A DNA stretch of 64,000 bases from Lingula anatina (Eukaryota > Brachiopoda > Lingulata > Lingulida > Lingulidae). The stretch's first letter is position 1, and every line of letters begins with the position of its first letter. The stretch spans positions 201,915 through 265,914 of the forward strand of contig NW_019775642.1 of assembly GCF_001039355.2 (NCBI RefSeq). Reading direction: 5' to 3'. The notes below the pieces were generated by a model. It saw only the letters and a program-made list of their open reading frames with translations, was not told where the DNA came from and did not search any database. This document shows positions 35,055 to 47,083 of this stretch, piece by piece. A program made the position numbers and the translations under genes.

Positions 35055-36447
35055 ATGTATGTTGATTAAAGTTTCAAACCCCCAGTTTCTAGATTACTTT
35101 ATAGCCTAATAACAGTTAATATATTAACCTCAACTTGACTTTCAATATGATTTCAAATAGGACTCTTAATGCATCTTAAATATGTACCAAATCTCATGAA
35201 AAAAGGCATAATAAATATCATAAATAATGATTAATAATATAATTCTTCTTGTTATTGCCATTATTATTTATTTGCCTATTATATAAAATAAATACTATAA
35301 AACAGCTTCTGAAATTCCTTGAAATATTTCTTATTAAAAGAAAAACTAAAACAGTTCCCACCTTTCCCACTGACATCTTTATCAGTGTCATCACCCAGTC
35401 CTAGGAGGGCATCTTCATCAAATTCTTCCTCTGAATCATCTTTGGACTGAGATGTCAGATTAAAAAAGGCACATCACATTATTCTTTTATATTAACAATA
35501 ATTTATCGCGTATTAAATGAGTTAATATTCAAATGCCATTAATTACCATTAACTACAAGCCAGTATACTTAGTAAATTTTAACACTATTTCTGTTTTGGA
35601 CCTGAAGTATCTTAGCCCAGATGTCCTGAAAAGCCAATAAGTTGAAAAGATTTAGGAACAGTGTAGGAAGGTAATGAGAAAAATTACCTTTCTAAATGCA
35701 TGGATTCCAGAAAGCTCTTCATCCAGGAGGTCATCATCACTGGTAAAAGATGTGAGAGAAGTTTGTAAGATCATGGCAATACTAATACCAGTAAACTCGT
35801 TAGCGTATGAGAGTGCGTAATTACGTGTTGTTTTGCTGTTTTTACGCATTGGCTGGAGCCCCAGCGCGTACGAATACGCACACCTTTGGCTTTGAAGATC
35901 AGGGAAGTTGACCAGTCCGTTGACTGTTGACGGTCAGACTCATGTTGAAAATGTCATAATTGATTCCCAAGTGTCTCATTTTTTTCTTAAGATATTTGAA
36001 TTACCCTACTAACATGCTTCTTCTTTCACTGACCCGCAGAGGATGACATAATCTTCTCTGATTGGTCATAATATGCAAGTTTTAGGTCAAAGCACGTGTG
36101 CCTNACTGTAATACAGTATCAATATATCAAAACACTCATGTGTATGAAAATGTATACAAAATCTACACAATGCTCTTGATTTTTACATCAATTTTTGTTT
36201 CATTTTATTATAATAATTATTTTTATTGTGCAAAAAGAAAAAATACATAAAAATAAAGCACAAAGTAATGCATTAAAGTGCTAAATTATAATACAATTAA
36301 ATACAAAATCATCACATATTATTTAATGTTTTTAATAAATAAATCCAACATATCATGAAAATTAACTCAGATTTACTGTACAGTATTTGTGACTGAAAGT
36401 GATTCCTACCTGTCCCATGAGGACTCAGTGGGCCTCTTTCTTGGCAT
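24256..36447 (-). CDS. RBM33: RNA-binding motif protein 33 (RBM33) orthologue, 19 coding exons
   Basis: Exons: 36447-36410, 35739-35688, 35446-35362, 35014-34954, 34607-34403, 34203-34123, 33709-33493, 33284-33057, 32706-32285, 31961-31869, 31519-31195, 30794-30499, 29974-29823, 29316-29103, 28384-28234, 27837-27362, 27098-26928, 26372-26284, 24343-24256. All junctions are GT/AG and the sum is 3,444 nt, 1,147 aa. It starts MPRKRPTESSWD, then an acidic region (about 13-200). Family landmarks are RERFKTERKMIKL (about 213), KILINPHFRGTV (about 346), long Pro/Gln stretches, EQKRLREEIIRKKELRRQQ (about 840) and a C-terminal RRM split over the last three exons (RVEVKNLTTTTTEQQLL; KKAIISFSLPGEALAF). 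Vertebrate RBM33 has the same order and a similar length (about 1,170 aa); it is a nuclear RNA-binding protein that works with ALKBH5 in m6A demethylation. The last exon (RQMFDLFDIN) is the least certain. An N at 36104 lies in intron 1. Antisense ORFs here are shadows. Confidence 0.9.
26600..26900. repeat. Tandem duplication with CA microsatellites in the penultimate RBM33 intron
   Basis: A segment of about 140 bases, starting with a (CA)n run and continuing AAAAATTGGGGATAAATC to CAAATGACAGATCTATTAC, occurs at about 26600-26738 and again at about 26762-26898. GATCTATTACA is triplicated at the junction. The second copy abuts the donor side of the exon ending at 26928. Confidence 0.85.
27140..27265 (-). 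pseudogene. Decayed duplicate of the RBM33 EQKRLREEI exon inside an intron
   Basis: Lying in the intron between the exons at 27362 and 27098, this minus-strand stretch resembles the exon at 28384-28234. CTTCTGTTCAGC.AGTTTTT, TGATTT.TTC and the Lys-Glu-Leu-rich part (KKELCRRQ) are recognisable. It has lost codons and gained a stop (the frame reads MLEEKIIYKKELCRRQITAQ). It looks like an old internal exon duplication that is no longer used. Confidence 0.6.
35020..35052. repeat. (TAA)n microsatellite in an RBM33 intron
   Basis: About eleven uninterrupted TAA/ATA trinucleotides directly upstream (minus strand) of the exon starting at 35014. Confidence 0.95.
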
Positions 36448-38639
36448 CTCCCAATGTTACTGGATGCCACAACAATAATGTCGCCGAGTCCAGCACCATC
36501 CAACAGAGTAAGCAGTCTCTGCAATGTAAAATATAAAGTTGATTCCAGTAATTTAAAACTTGATTTTGGATGATCCCCGTAAATGCCTTTATTCTCTTAA
36601 TTAGCAGTACAGAAAAACTGCCCATTCAAACGATATATTCAAGAGTGAAATCCAAACTCACACCTGCCAAGTTTTAAGTACAGCATAGCAATGCTCACCT
36701 GAATATATCAAAAGAGTGAAAAAATCAACTTACTAGTACTACATAAATGTCTGTTTGTATATACTCTTATACCAAATCAATAACTAGGTATATACAGGTA
36801 TCAGAATGCAGTATAGGCCCCACAGTCAATCCTGTCCTGTAGCAGCACTGGCCTGCCTGTGACCTGCAACCACTGAGACAACTCATTTGACAACCTATGC
36901 CAAAATCTCTCTTCTCCACCTGCATCTTTTTTTAAATGTGAAATACAGATCATTCGTGATCTTATGCAACAAACCCCATGAAAATTGATAAGGGCGAAGT
37001 ATTTTAAGGCAGCACAAAATGCACTCAGTGGTCACAGCTTTCTGGCTGAAATGTGAGGTCCCATTTACCCTTACTAGTATATGGCTATTTAAAAACTGAG
37101 ATATTTCCTTTACTTCATTTTACTTTACTTCAAAAATATAACATTCTGGATAAAAAAGACCTTTCAAAAGATATAGCATGTGTTAAAATCTGGCACATTC
37201 TGATTTTACACTTGATATACCTAGAACAACAATGGGGCAATTCCGTACTTTTTTGTTGAAAGGTTACAAACAAAAATGATAATACTTTGCATAGCCTTGA
37301 ACAAATTTCATCCAACTTTCCAAAAGCTGTTCTGGACTTAACTCGGCAGTGAATGAAATCGCCCAAACCTGACTCTAAAATAGAGCCAGTGTTTATAAAT
37401 CATGGCCGATTCTTTTGATGAGAACATACTAGTAAATTCACTAAGGCAGTTAAGGGTTTCCTTACCTTCGTACTTTGCTAAATTTTACATGAAAACATCT
37501 TCGGGTTCATCTTCTGTTCCATGCATTCTACAAAACGGTTCGTTTTACAAGTAAACGCTGCGCAAAGCAAAATTTAAAGTAACTGGTTAGAAAGCTTTTA
37601 TGTTTTCGGTGGACACTTGTTTTGTTTGTTACTCTATAGATGGCGAAATGTGCTAAGAGAAGCCACAGCGCAGCCCAAATAATATTTTCTTGTGTAATAT
37701 TGCCCGAGCTATATTATAACTCTATCTTATTTAGAGCAACGGCTTTGCCGTTACTCAATGAATTACATACATTCTTACTGTACAAATTGTCCAGATCAAA
37801 ATTTTGCTACGAATAATGATAACAATAATGCTGATCAATATCATTGATTGTGTTGAGCGCTGCGAGAGTTCTTCTCTATCGCAATGAAAATCTGCAGTTC
37901 CAAGATATTATTAAATGCATCATTCAATCGATAATCATTTACATACTGATATACTGAAGTATTATTTTATTATTCTTAATCAACATATGTCTTACCTTAT
38001 TAACTCGTACTTAAATGCGTCATCTATACATCCATGTTCTTTATTGTATATGATATATCCCTTTATTTACTTATTCAATTGAACATTACTAAACCACACC
38101 TCCACTTACAATATTATACACACAGTAGGCCTATCATGTTGCCAGTGATACCCCCTCCCCCTTCCGCTATTTACTCCCCAGGGTAAGACTCCTATATATA
38201 CATGTACATGTATTATATTATCTAGGTTTTATCCCAAAATCAACAGTGATTAATTTTTTGCCTGAACATCCTTCACACAACCCTCGCCCCAACTCAATCC
38301 ACGCGAGCTTGGAAAAACCGTCAACTGCCACTTTTGGAAAATCGACTGTCGTCGACGTGCACGTTTCATGTTACTCTGTTAGTGCATTATAGTGTCTTAA
38401 AGTGGTTCATATACAATGTGTGGGCGGACTGTCGATCAACACCAGGCGCAGCAAAAGTAAAATGTTCACGTCTACCTGGTTTAATTCGGACAAAGCCGTA
38501 CGTTGTTCCTGCTCATAACTGCTGCGTACCACTGTTCTTTCAAAACGTATTTGCTTCAATCTCAAGTTCTTGTAACATTGATGTGACGTGACAGAGCTAG
38601 AGTTCCCCACTATAAAGTGTCTGGTTCCCATTAAGAGAC
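36448..38639. other. Upstream region of RBM33
   Basis: A splice acceptor (TTTACATTGCAG on the minus strand, about 36520) lies upstream of the RBM33 ATG, so the start codon is in an exon that begins with 5' UTR and a further non-coding exon must lie upstream. I could not place it or a promoter. No other gene is seen. Confidence 0.45.
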
Positions 38640-38882
38640 CATTTCCACAGATAGGCCTATTTAGATGGATCTATCCCCTGGTGAGTCTCACTAAATTGCT
38701 GTCAACTTGGCCGGCTTAAATGTCTGTCACGCCTAGTAAGCTGTTAGGGGGTAATTATCTTTACCCTAGCTGATTAGGTAGGCGTGACAGACATTTTAAG
38801 CCTCTTGAGCTGACAGCAATTTAGCGTGAACCCCCAGGGAGTTAGGTCGATCCAGATAGCTTGATCTAAATCTGTGGGAATG
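38640..38882. mobile_element. Foldback MITE, family 2 (copy B)
   Basis: The ends pair as CATTTCCACAGAT and the reverse complement of ATCTGTGGGAATG. Inner arms include AATGTCTGTCACGCCTA with its inverse TAGGCGTGACAGACATT, and GGTCGATCC-type blocks. No ORF. Confidence 0.75.
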
Positions 38883-38922
38883 CAGTCTAATTTGCACAGA
38901 TAAACCTTGCCCTAGATTGTGA

Positions 38923-39057
38923 CTACCCTCTCTACCAGGGTGGCATTTTATATAGGAGAAAATGAAAAAGCCAGTGAGCCAAATGACTGTCTATTTATAT
39001 AGAGACATATTAGTGAATATCTGTGAAAATTCAATTTGTCGCTCTGGTAGAGGGTAG
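38923..39057. mobile_element. Inverted-repeat element, family 3 (copy A), with long flanking direct repeats
   Basis: Terminal arms CTACCCTCTCTACCAG and CTGGTAGAGGGTAG bound an AT-rich core that matches, in reverse orientation, the element at 48429-48555. Flanks read TAGATTGTGAC on the left and TAGATTGCGAC on the right, an 11-bp direct repeat with one mismatch. Confidence 0.6.
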
Positions 39058-39162
39058 ATTGCGACGCGCTTACGTCAGGCTAACCTGTAGCCTATAATTT
39101 AAATGAAGGGTAGATTCTCTGTCACACGGACCCTCAGTTTCGTCACACCAGCTTTCTTAGGG

Positions 39163-39368
39163 TGCTTTCCCAGAGATTTAGATCGACCTAACTCCCTGGA
39201 GGTTCACGCTCAATTGCAGTCAGCCGAGCGGGCACCATAGTTAATTACCCCCCTTACAGCTTTTATATATAATTAGTAGGCGGGACAGACGCTTAAGCCG
39301 GCCAAGCTGACAGTAATCTAGTGAGACTCCCCACAGGGATAGATCGATCTAAAAATCTATGGAAATGG
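39163..39368. mobile_element. Foldback MITE, family 2 (copy C)
   Basis: The left end TTTCCCAGAGATTTAGATCGA pairs with the right end GATCGATCTAAAAATC and TATGGAAA. Interior arms are the same kind as in copies A and B (AGTAGGCGGGACAGACG). No ORF. Confidence 0.72.
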
Positions 39369-40856
39369 GGTGTAAGACAAACTCTCAAATACAGGCTTAA
39401 TGGCAAGATTTGTTTAAAAACCCCTCCCCACCATACTTAAGTAAGTAGCAGGTTGAGGAAAGTGTCTTGACATATCCTCCAAAGGGTTTCAATACCCTTT
39501 TCATGATGGCCAATCAGGTTTACCCAGGGCTGGTCGATAGGAAGTCTCCATTATTCGTTTAGACAAGAACAAAAAACAGTAGCACAAAGGTAAAAAGCAG
39601 GATTCTGTCAAACATATGACGGGGGTCAACAAAACTCCATTTGTATACTCGTTAACAAAAGATGCACGCACAAGGAAGACGATCTGAGTCATAATAAATG
39701 GCAATTGGACGATTGAGTGCTTTACGAGTTCTTCGTAACGAGGAAGTGACTAAACAGAAAAGGTTGCGAATACAGAATTAAATCAACAATAGTAGCACAA
39801 TATTTTCACTAATGACCTCTAGTGTCATGAAAGTCTACCAGTAGTATTAGTGTTTCTGAGATGTTTTATTTCCTCCGATAATGTCATCCTATTTCAAACA
39901 ATATCTACAAAAAGGCTTAGTGGAGTAAATGTAATTAACTTGCATTAACATATATAGGAAAGAGTGATTCCGACAATAAACCATGTTTAACAAACACTTT
40001 TGCTTCCGGAATATAAAAGAGACCGGTATAAGGACAACTGTATCTTTACTCAAATGTTTTCCTAAATATAGATAGTCCTAGATAGGCCTAAATATAGATA
40101 GTTTTTTTACTTAAAATTTAACATGCAGCCTGCTTGGATTCAACAGTGATCAATTCACAGTACTTATTGTGTATTTTTACGTTGCTTGCAGATTTCAGAA
40201 TATGAGAATATACAGGTTTAAACAAATATTTGTCATATATTTTACATCTGGACTTAATCACTGGTATTTTCTTCTTCCCATGTTTATCTTAAACCAATGC
40301 TATCTGTTTCCAAATCTCAAAAGCAAAGGGCTTTAAGCAGGAAAATCCTGTTTAACATAACTTTGACATGTTACTGTGTACCTATAACTAAAAGAAGCTG
40401 ATATATGCATACACCCGCCCGTATAGTCCCCACTCTCCACTACCAGGGATAAAAAAGAGATGTAATGAAGCGACAGATTCCAGTGTTTGAAATAATTAAT
40501 GGAAGCTGACGATACCCGTGACAAATTTGGCGAAATGGAAACGAAATTGAACAGATCATTAAAATTTATCCAATATAATGTACAGCCCCATTTATCCGAC
40601 TTCCTACTATCACGCATATGCATTACTATGTTGACGGTGGTCACGATGCACACATATGAACACAAATGCAAATAATACAGATGTAACATCTGATACACAA
40701 CGAAAATACACCATTCATAGTTTTTCATATATCAGACAATCCCAAGGGTATTGTTTCTTTCTTTTTACATTTTTCTGCAGAATCTGTCAGATAAAATATG
40801 TGACTGTTACAGCATCTCAGTGTCGTCATTTTCGCCATTTAGGACAAGGTGATTAT
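39369..40856. other. Non-coding region 3' of the Toll-like receptor gene
   Basis: AT-rich, with short ORFs only and none recognisable. It presumably includes the 3' UTR of the receptor gene. Confidence 0.45.
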
Positions 40857-43819
40857 TTATGTCAAGAATGGCATCCTTGAGACGTCTGTCCACTTTACAT
40901 AGCCTCTTGCCTTAATGAATTTCCGAAGCGATTTCGTCATGGTATCAAACGGCACCGTTTGAAACATGACTGGTATCACTGTGTTGTACCCACGAGCCAA
41001 TGACATTTGAAACTCAAATTCACACCACGAGTTTAGCACGAAATTTTCTGATAGAACGAGAATTGTCTTCCTGCTGTTATCCACAGCTTCGACGATAGCT
41101 TCAGCAAGAGATGCTCCACCAATAAAATCCCTCTCATCTATGATGACGTCAAGCTCGTTCTCCTCTTCTAAATGACGTAAAAGTCTATTCACTACCCAAT
41201 GATAATCACCGTCATCGTATGAAATGTACACGTGACCGGGCGGGGTTGTAATAAATCCTTGTCTACGTAACCGGCGTCGCACCAGGTATAGCCGATATCT
41301 AAAATATAAGAATTATTTATTTAGAAATTGCAAGATAATATTAGCTTTAATTAGGACACCTTTTACATATAATTTTCATTAAGAAACCGCAGCCGCAGTC
41401 GTCCTCGAAAAAAAGTTGTGTATTATAATTCTTAATGACTTTTAGGGGGTGGCGTGGACACAGAACTGGTGTTTTCTTCTTTTTTGAGACTTATTAAAGA
41501 TTTAAAATTCCACTCAGCTATGTACTATCTGTAACTCAAAGCGGTGTAAATGATCCATTTTGGAGTAAATCAGACCCCCCTCTCTCTCTCTCTCTCTCCA
41601 TACATGTAAGATATAGAAATATTTAAAACATACTTAATATTCCAGCGATAAATGTACGCTGCTATCAAACCGCACGTCACGCCAGCGATATTGGTCAGGG
41701 ATATCCCGAGGAACAGCCACTGATTTTGAGCTTTAGTTATTTGACTGCCAACATCACATTTCTCACGCAGTCCATTCAGTGTAGTCCGCAGACTCGTTTT
41801 TGAACCATTCATAGGGCAATCGGAGTTGTTGGAAAATGCCACAGTAATATTGGAAAAAATAAGCCATTTAAAAAATTCCTTCCCATCGCAACGGGTGCAG
41901 TTCACAGCGTTGTTATTCAAATCAATGGTAAAGCTTGAATTTAACTTTCCTATAGTTTCCAATTCTTCTGATGAAAATGCCTGTAGTTTGTTGTTGCTGA
42001 GATCTATGTATTCCACAGACACAAAGCTTATCATACTGAACGACACCGTATTAAGGCGGTTGCCGCTTAACACAAGTCGTTGAAGGGAGACAAGGTGTTC
42101 GAAAAAGTTCTTAGGGATGGTCCTGATCTCATTCACTGATAAGTCCAAAAACTCTAAGCTCGGAAGTTTTACTAGATGTATTCCACCCTCACCTATTAGA
42201 GGTCCTAGTTTGTTGTCGCCTACATTTAAGAACCTCAAAGATGGAAAGTGACCGTTGCAAAAATCTCTTGGAAGACAACTGAGAATATTATGAGAAGCAT
42301 CAAAATGCTCCAGATTGTCCAATCCATATACCACATGAGAGATTGACTTTGAACCAGTACCTTCAACCCTTAGAAAGCGAAGCTTATTTGGATAAAAATA
42401 TATACTTCCCGGTAAGGTGCAATCAGCTGTACCTTTATCGTCCAGCACAAACCACCAACTCATCGACAAGAATTCCAAAGAAGCAGGAAGAAAATATTTT
42501 GCAATTGGTGAAGGCAAATACTTTTCATTTAAAGATCCGGCAACGCCTTTCTTAAGCTTGAATGATGGATGGCCTTTCCAAAAAGAATGCGTTAATTTAC
42601 ATCTTGGAGGGTTCTTATTTTTGTTCCTCAAGTTATTGTCGATTCTCGCGTACTTTAAGTTCCTTAGTAATGCAAATATTTTAATAAATTTAACCGAGGC
42701 ACTGTTTACCCCATAGTTGTCCTTTCCATTTACGGGGAAAAAGATCATGACATTATGAGACAGATCAAGATACTCCAAATTCGGAAAGTAATGCAAGTTA
42801 TTCAGGTCAAACCATTCTATTCTGTTCTTTATTAATTCCAATGTTTTCAGCGACGTATTTTCTAAGCATCTGAATGTTGTAGCTGATATCGTCCATTGTG
42901 AGACAAGTACGGCACCATTATCTCGCATTCCATAGATATTATTCATGCGAATGGTTTCAATTGAGGTGTTCTTTAAGCCACAGATAAAATCTTTCACATT
43001 CTGAGATGACAGAAAATAACAGCACTCCAGATCTAACACCTTTAAACGTGGAAAAATGGACAGCATGCCTGGTTCTGCACGGTTAATGCCGCAGTTAATG
43101 AAAGCAAGTTTTTCGATTGGGCAGTTTTTTAACCAGACGAAAGCCTCTTTTCGCAACTGTATCTCAGGTCCTGAATGCATTTGGAAAACTAGTGTCTTCA
43201 GAGACGATAAATTGCTATATCCAGGACCAAGTGTTATATTTCCATGAGGCGCATAATAAAGAAACAACTCCTCCAACTGATGTAATGGTGACATTGTGCG
43301 ATCTAAGTAATCTTGTTGAACATTTATACCCGAATCCTTTCCACCAATACGAAGGGTTTTTAACGACGTTAAATCACGAAACAAAGATGGAGGGAAGGCA
43401 GTATAATCGATATTCATACCTGGATGAGTTGGAAACAAATTCAAATGTTCCAATACCTTTAAACCCGCAAAGCTGTCCTCGTTGAATGCTGTTATGCTAT
43501 TTCCTCCTATGTAAAGAACTTTTAGACTCTTCAGATGACTAAATGCAAATGGCGGTATTTCAGAAAGACCGATGTTTCGTAGGTCTAAGACGGTTGTATT
43601 ACGTGGAATCCCCAGGGGTATGGATCTGATGGACCTCCCGGAGCAATCAACTGTGTGGTAAGACGGCGATGTGCTGAAGCATCGGCATTCTTTTGGACAG
43701 TTTCTTAAAAAACTGTCTCCATCATCAGTACTACTTGTACTAGTACTGCTATTGCAAGAGATCAACAAAAATAATATAATGCAAATGTTAACCCCTGCTG
43801 GTCCTGATGCAAGGTACAT
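40857..43819 (-). CDS. Toll-like receptor, two exons
   Basis: Exon 1 is 43819-41634 and exon 2 is 41298-40857; the join AA|A restores the frame, giving 875 aa. Residues 1-25 form a signal peptide. An LRRNT-like cysteine set (CPKECRCF, about 41-47) is followed by many leucine-rich repeats, an LRRCT (NCTRCDGKEFFKWL, about 640 on), one membrane segment (about 700-723) and a cytoplasmic TIR domain from about 750. TIR box 1 is VYISYDDGD. Box 2 reads RDFIGG where most Toll receptors have RDxxPG. A box 3-like KARGYVKW is near the end. One N-terminal and one C-terminal cysteine cluster fit the single-cysteine-cluster type. Expected role: surface or endosomal pattern recognition, signalling through MyD88-type adaptors (family knowledge). 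The intron separates the ectodomain and membrane part from the TIR domain. The exon 1 frame runs past the donor into intron, so its last about 20 codons are not part of the protein. Confidence 0.92.
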
Positions 43820-43925
43820 GGTTTGTATCCAGCTTTATAGTGTTGATACTAGTATGGTATACTATCGTGACTACTGCACACAGAGTGGCGTTGGTGGAGC
43901 CGTGTTATATGCCAAAATGTCTTAA

Positions 43926-45125
43926 GAGACTTTGTGGGCAATTTTCCTGTATGTTGAGCTGTAATGTACTTCTAACGTTCTCTCTTCTGCTCCTTTCAAT
44001 GAGCCCTTAACTTTCCTTGTCTTTTGAACATGAACATAAAATGGCCACACCTTTCTTTTTTTGTAAGGCTTATTCATGCTTTAGTACATATTTGTATTTC
44101 TGTTCTTAATAAAATTTGATCAACGTAAGTTGAGATTACGTCCTGAATGGTGGAATAAAGGCAGGTCGATCGGCTTAACCCAGAAAAAGGTCAGCATCGA
44201 GCCCCGCATTGTGGGACGAGCCCGGATTATGGAACAAAAAAACTGAAGTTTGCCCTTTTACCCGGCATGCAGAGCGTAAACAATTCCTGTGGAAATGTCA
44301 TGCAGAAAGAATGTTCAACAGCAGGTTTTATTGGCCCCGAAGTATTTCTACCACCACTTTTTTGAAAAATGTCTCTTTGCCCATTGGACTTACACTTAAT
44401 GTAACGAACAGACCAGCTGATTTCAAAGCCGGTATCACCAGTCAGTTTGGAAAATTTTGATAATGTATTCCGCTAAGGAAATATTCAGGAAATTGGCAGG
44501 TGCCACCACGGAGAGTGCAATGGGGTAGCCAAATATTGGTAATGAGCATAGCACGTCCTTGTTATGTCCTTGATTAGAATTCCAAATTAGTAGGAAGAGA
44601 ATATTTTACAACTGGTGAAGGCAAGTCTTTTTCCTGACAAGACTTATCAATGCACTTCTAAAGCTAGAATGACGGATGGCATTTCCAGCAAGAAAGCGTT
44701 AACAAATATTTTGGGGTTCTTATTTTTGTTTCTCAAGTTATTGTCGATTCTTGTGTACTTTAAGTTCCTTAGTAGTGAAAACTAGGTCCTAGCGACCATT
44801 GGGGCCTACAACCATAGCATTTTTTAAATTATTATTCTCTTCCCTTATACAGACTTGACATTTAATATGGAATATTTTTTTCCAAATCATTTTTCATCAG
44901 TTTTTTCCTATTTTGCCTATTTTGTTATATATTTAACCCTATATAAAACATCTGTAACATCAAAAGTACCTGCACCAGATAAATGGCAAAAATACATCTC
45001 TAACATTGGGCGCATTCAGAAAATTTGATCCGCTGACTAATAGATAAGCTGATTAAATATGGTAGGCCGACGCAAAAGCAATTGCCGACAAATCACCTGA
45101 TTGTCACCTCGCCTCCTCAAGGAGT
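43926..45125. other. Spacer upstream of the Toll-like receptor
   Basis: Apart from the receptor fragment at 44575-44783 I see no gene. The promoter could not be assigned. Confidence 0.45.
44575..44783 (-). pseudogene. Decayed fragment of a Toll-like receptor gene
   Basis: This roughly 210-base stretch matches the intact receptor at about 42469-42677 in the same orientation. GAATTCCAAA, GAAAATATTTT..AA.TGGTGAAGGCAA and CTCAAGTTATTGTCGATTCT are clearly shared, with several indels that break the frame. It is a relic of a neighbouring receptor duplicate. Confidence 0.75.
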
Positions 45126-45290
45126 TGCAGGGGCTTAGCAATTAAACCTGGGAGCCGAGGTTTTATCCGTTAAATGGCACATATGGAGGCGGTTTGTTTT
45201 TAAGTGGTGTTGGCCATATTTAGTCAGCTGTTCATCTGTTCTGAATGCGGCCAGTGGCCCTGAAAAGGACCGTTTTGGAAGGTGTGCGCA

Positions 45291-45363
45291 GCCCGGTTAG
45301 CTCAGTCGGTAGAGCATGGGACTCTTAATCCCAGGGTCGTGGGTTCGAGCCCCACATTGGGCG
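45291..45363 (+). tRNA. tRNA-Lys (anticodon CTT), copy 1
   Basis: The 73-base cloverleaf is complete. Acceptor GCCCGGT pairs with ATTGGGC, with discriminator G. The D arm is GCTCAGTCGGTAGAGC, the anticodon stem TGGGA/TCCCA encloses CTCTTAA (anticodon CTT), and the T arm is GTGGG TTCGAGC CCCAC. A box TTAGCTCAGTCGG and B box GGTTCGAGCC are intact. A T5 pol III terminator follows at about 45373. Confidence 0.95.
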
Positions 45364-45412
45364 ATATGATTGCTTTTTCTTGAATCCTGACCCTTTGTTA
45401 ATATTTTTTTAT

Positions 45413-45601
45413 CACCTCCGCCAAGGAAGTTTAGTATTCAGCTCCATTTGTCTGTTATAGCTTTGTTTGTCGTAAGCCTTACGTTAAACATTATGCAGGG
45501 ATTTTGATAATTTTCAGGATAAGTCGGAAATATTTACGCGTTGTGCAATGAATGTGTTCTCATCTAACACAATTTATCAGTGTACAGTCCTTGGCGGAGG
45601 T
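45413..45601. repeat. Short inverted-repeat element with CACCTCCGCCAAGG ends
   Basis: Left end CACCTCCGCCAAGG and right end CCTTGGCGGAGGT are perfect inverses over 13 bases, bounding about 189 bp. Part of the interior (GATAATTTTCAGGATAAGTCGG) recurs just outside at about 45640, indicating nested or partial copies. A truncated counterpart lies at about 47393 in unit B. Confidence 0.65.
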
Positions 45602-47083
45602 CTGTCGGCAGCCTCACTCAAAAATTATGCATCGCGGTTGATGAAATTTTCAGGATAAGTCGGAAATTTGGCACGCTGATAACTGGTAGGATTCCGAGGC
45701 CCCTTGTGTCATAACATAGCTGCCTTCGTATCAAATCTAATGAACAATGGAAATCACGTACAAATAAGTATGGAGGTTTGTAGGAAATGTATAAACTGCT
45801 ATAAGATTTTAGGCCCATGTGTCATTCTCATTTCCAAGCTACCGCCAGACTGAAGACGCGTGCATTTGTCGCTTGTCGCCTATCAGAATCAGTAACACTG
45901 TTTTTGTCTTCTGTTGGACTTTTGAATTCCTCACAGATATGATATATGATACGAATTTGTGCACCGTTTTATCAAAGAAGTCATCCCTAAGACAACCCAA
46001 ATATTTGGTGATTTTCTAGTACCGGCAGCCCATCTTTCTGTCGACTTCCAAACTGAAAAGTACCCTACACCTCAGAATGAAAGACGATCTTTGCTAAATA
46101 ACAAAAAACTCATGAACATTCCTTTGAAGAATAATACTTATGCAGGAAGTTTCTTAATATTTTGATTTTACGTTTTTAGTTAGATGGAATATTGGGCCAT
46201 GGCCAAGCCTCTTGCCACACAAGTGACGACAGACTTATTATTTTTCATCAGATTCATCAGACATTTGCTCATCAAATAGTCTTAAATTCATTCGGGATAC
46301 TGAACGGCATACAGAATGATACAGGCAGAATCTGCCATTCAGAGACAAATAAAAAATAGAAGGTATATACTTGTTACTTACTTCAAACTATCATTTGGTT
46401 TTCTCAGCAAAATTGAATATGAAATCACTTCACTTTAAAGAGAAAGAAAAATTAGTTGAAAACGATGAAGAAATTCATATTCAATTTTAGTACGCACGGC
46501 AAGTGCTTTGGTACATGTAAAATCAAATGAAGACAAGTACATGTAATAGATTACTCTTTTATTGAAATAGCAATTTTAACAAGCATGTTAAGTTCAATAC
46601 TGTGTAATCGGCTTTGCAAAAGGGGTAAAAGGTCAATAGTGTACGTACATCAACTTTACTTTCGATCCAGTTATTTATATTAGTTATTTTTATTATTTTA
46701 AGGGAAATTCTTTATATATTTCTACCATCATGTCAGGCCTGTCCATTATATTGTCTGCATGTCTAAAGACTGTCAATTGTAACATTTAGAAATGTTTGTA
46801 AAACGTGAATAATTATGTGATGGTTCTTATAAAAAATGATACATTTGCAATTATCTTTATTATTAATGCCACCTACTGCACGCGTTTAATGACTAGTGCT
46901 TGCACCTTCTGTGTCATTCCATTTACATACTCAGCTTGTATACCGCAGAACAAAAAGGATTGCTTTACACATGTGAGATTTTATCGCAGGGCCCTTTCGT
47001 TCGTAACACTTACCTGTACCAAAACACTACTCTCTATCAGGGCGACAGATTGATTTTTCACAGCTAAGATCTAATATACCATA

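Larger units (their letters stand above)
45126..47063 (+). repeat. Tandem duplication unit A carrying tRNA-Lys
   Basis: From TGCAGGGGCTTAGCAAT to TGATTTTTCACAG, this unit is repeated head to tail by 47084-48455. The shared order is leader with GGCACAT.TGGAGGCGG, tRNA, CACCTCCGCCAAGG element, CCTTTGAAGAATAATA block, a TTGAAATAGCAATTTTAAC block and the CGCAGGGCCCTTTCG end. Confidence 0.75.

Noticed and set aside
36312-36524. AAA-ATPase exon on the minus strand
   Set aside because: The same exon gives MPRKRPTESSWD in another frame, which splices in phase into the RBM33 acidic region, so the AAA-like frame is not annotated as coding; kept only as a curiosity.
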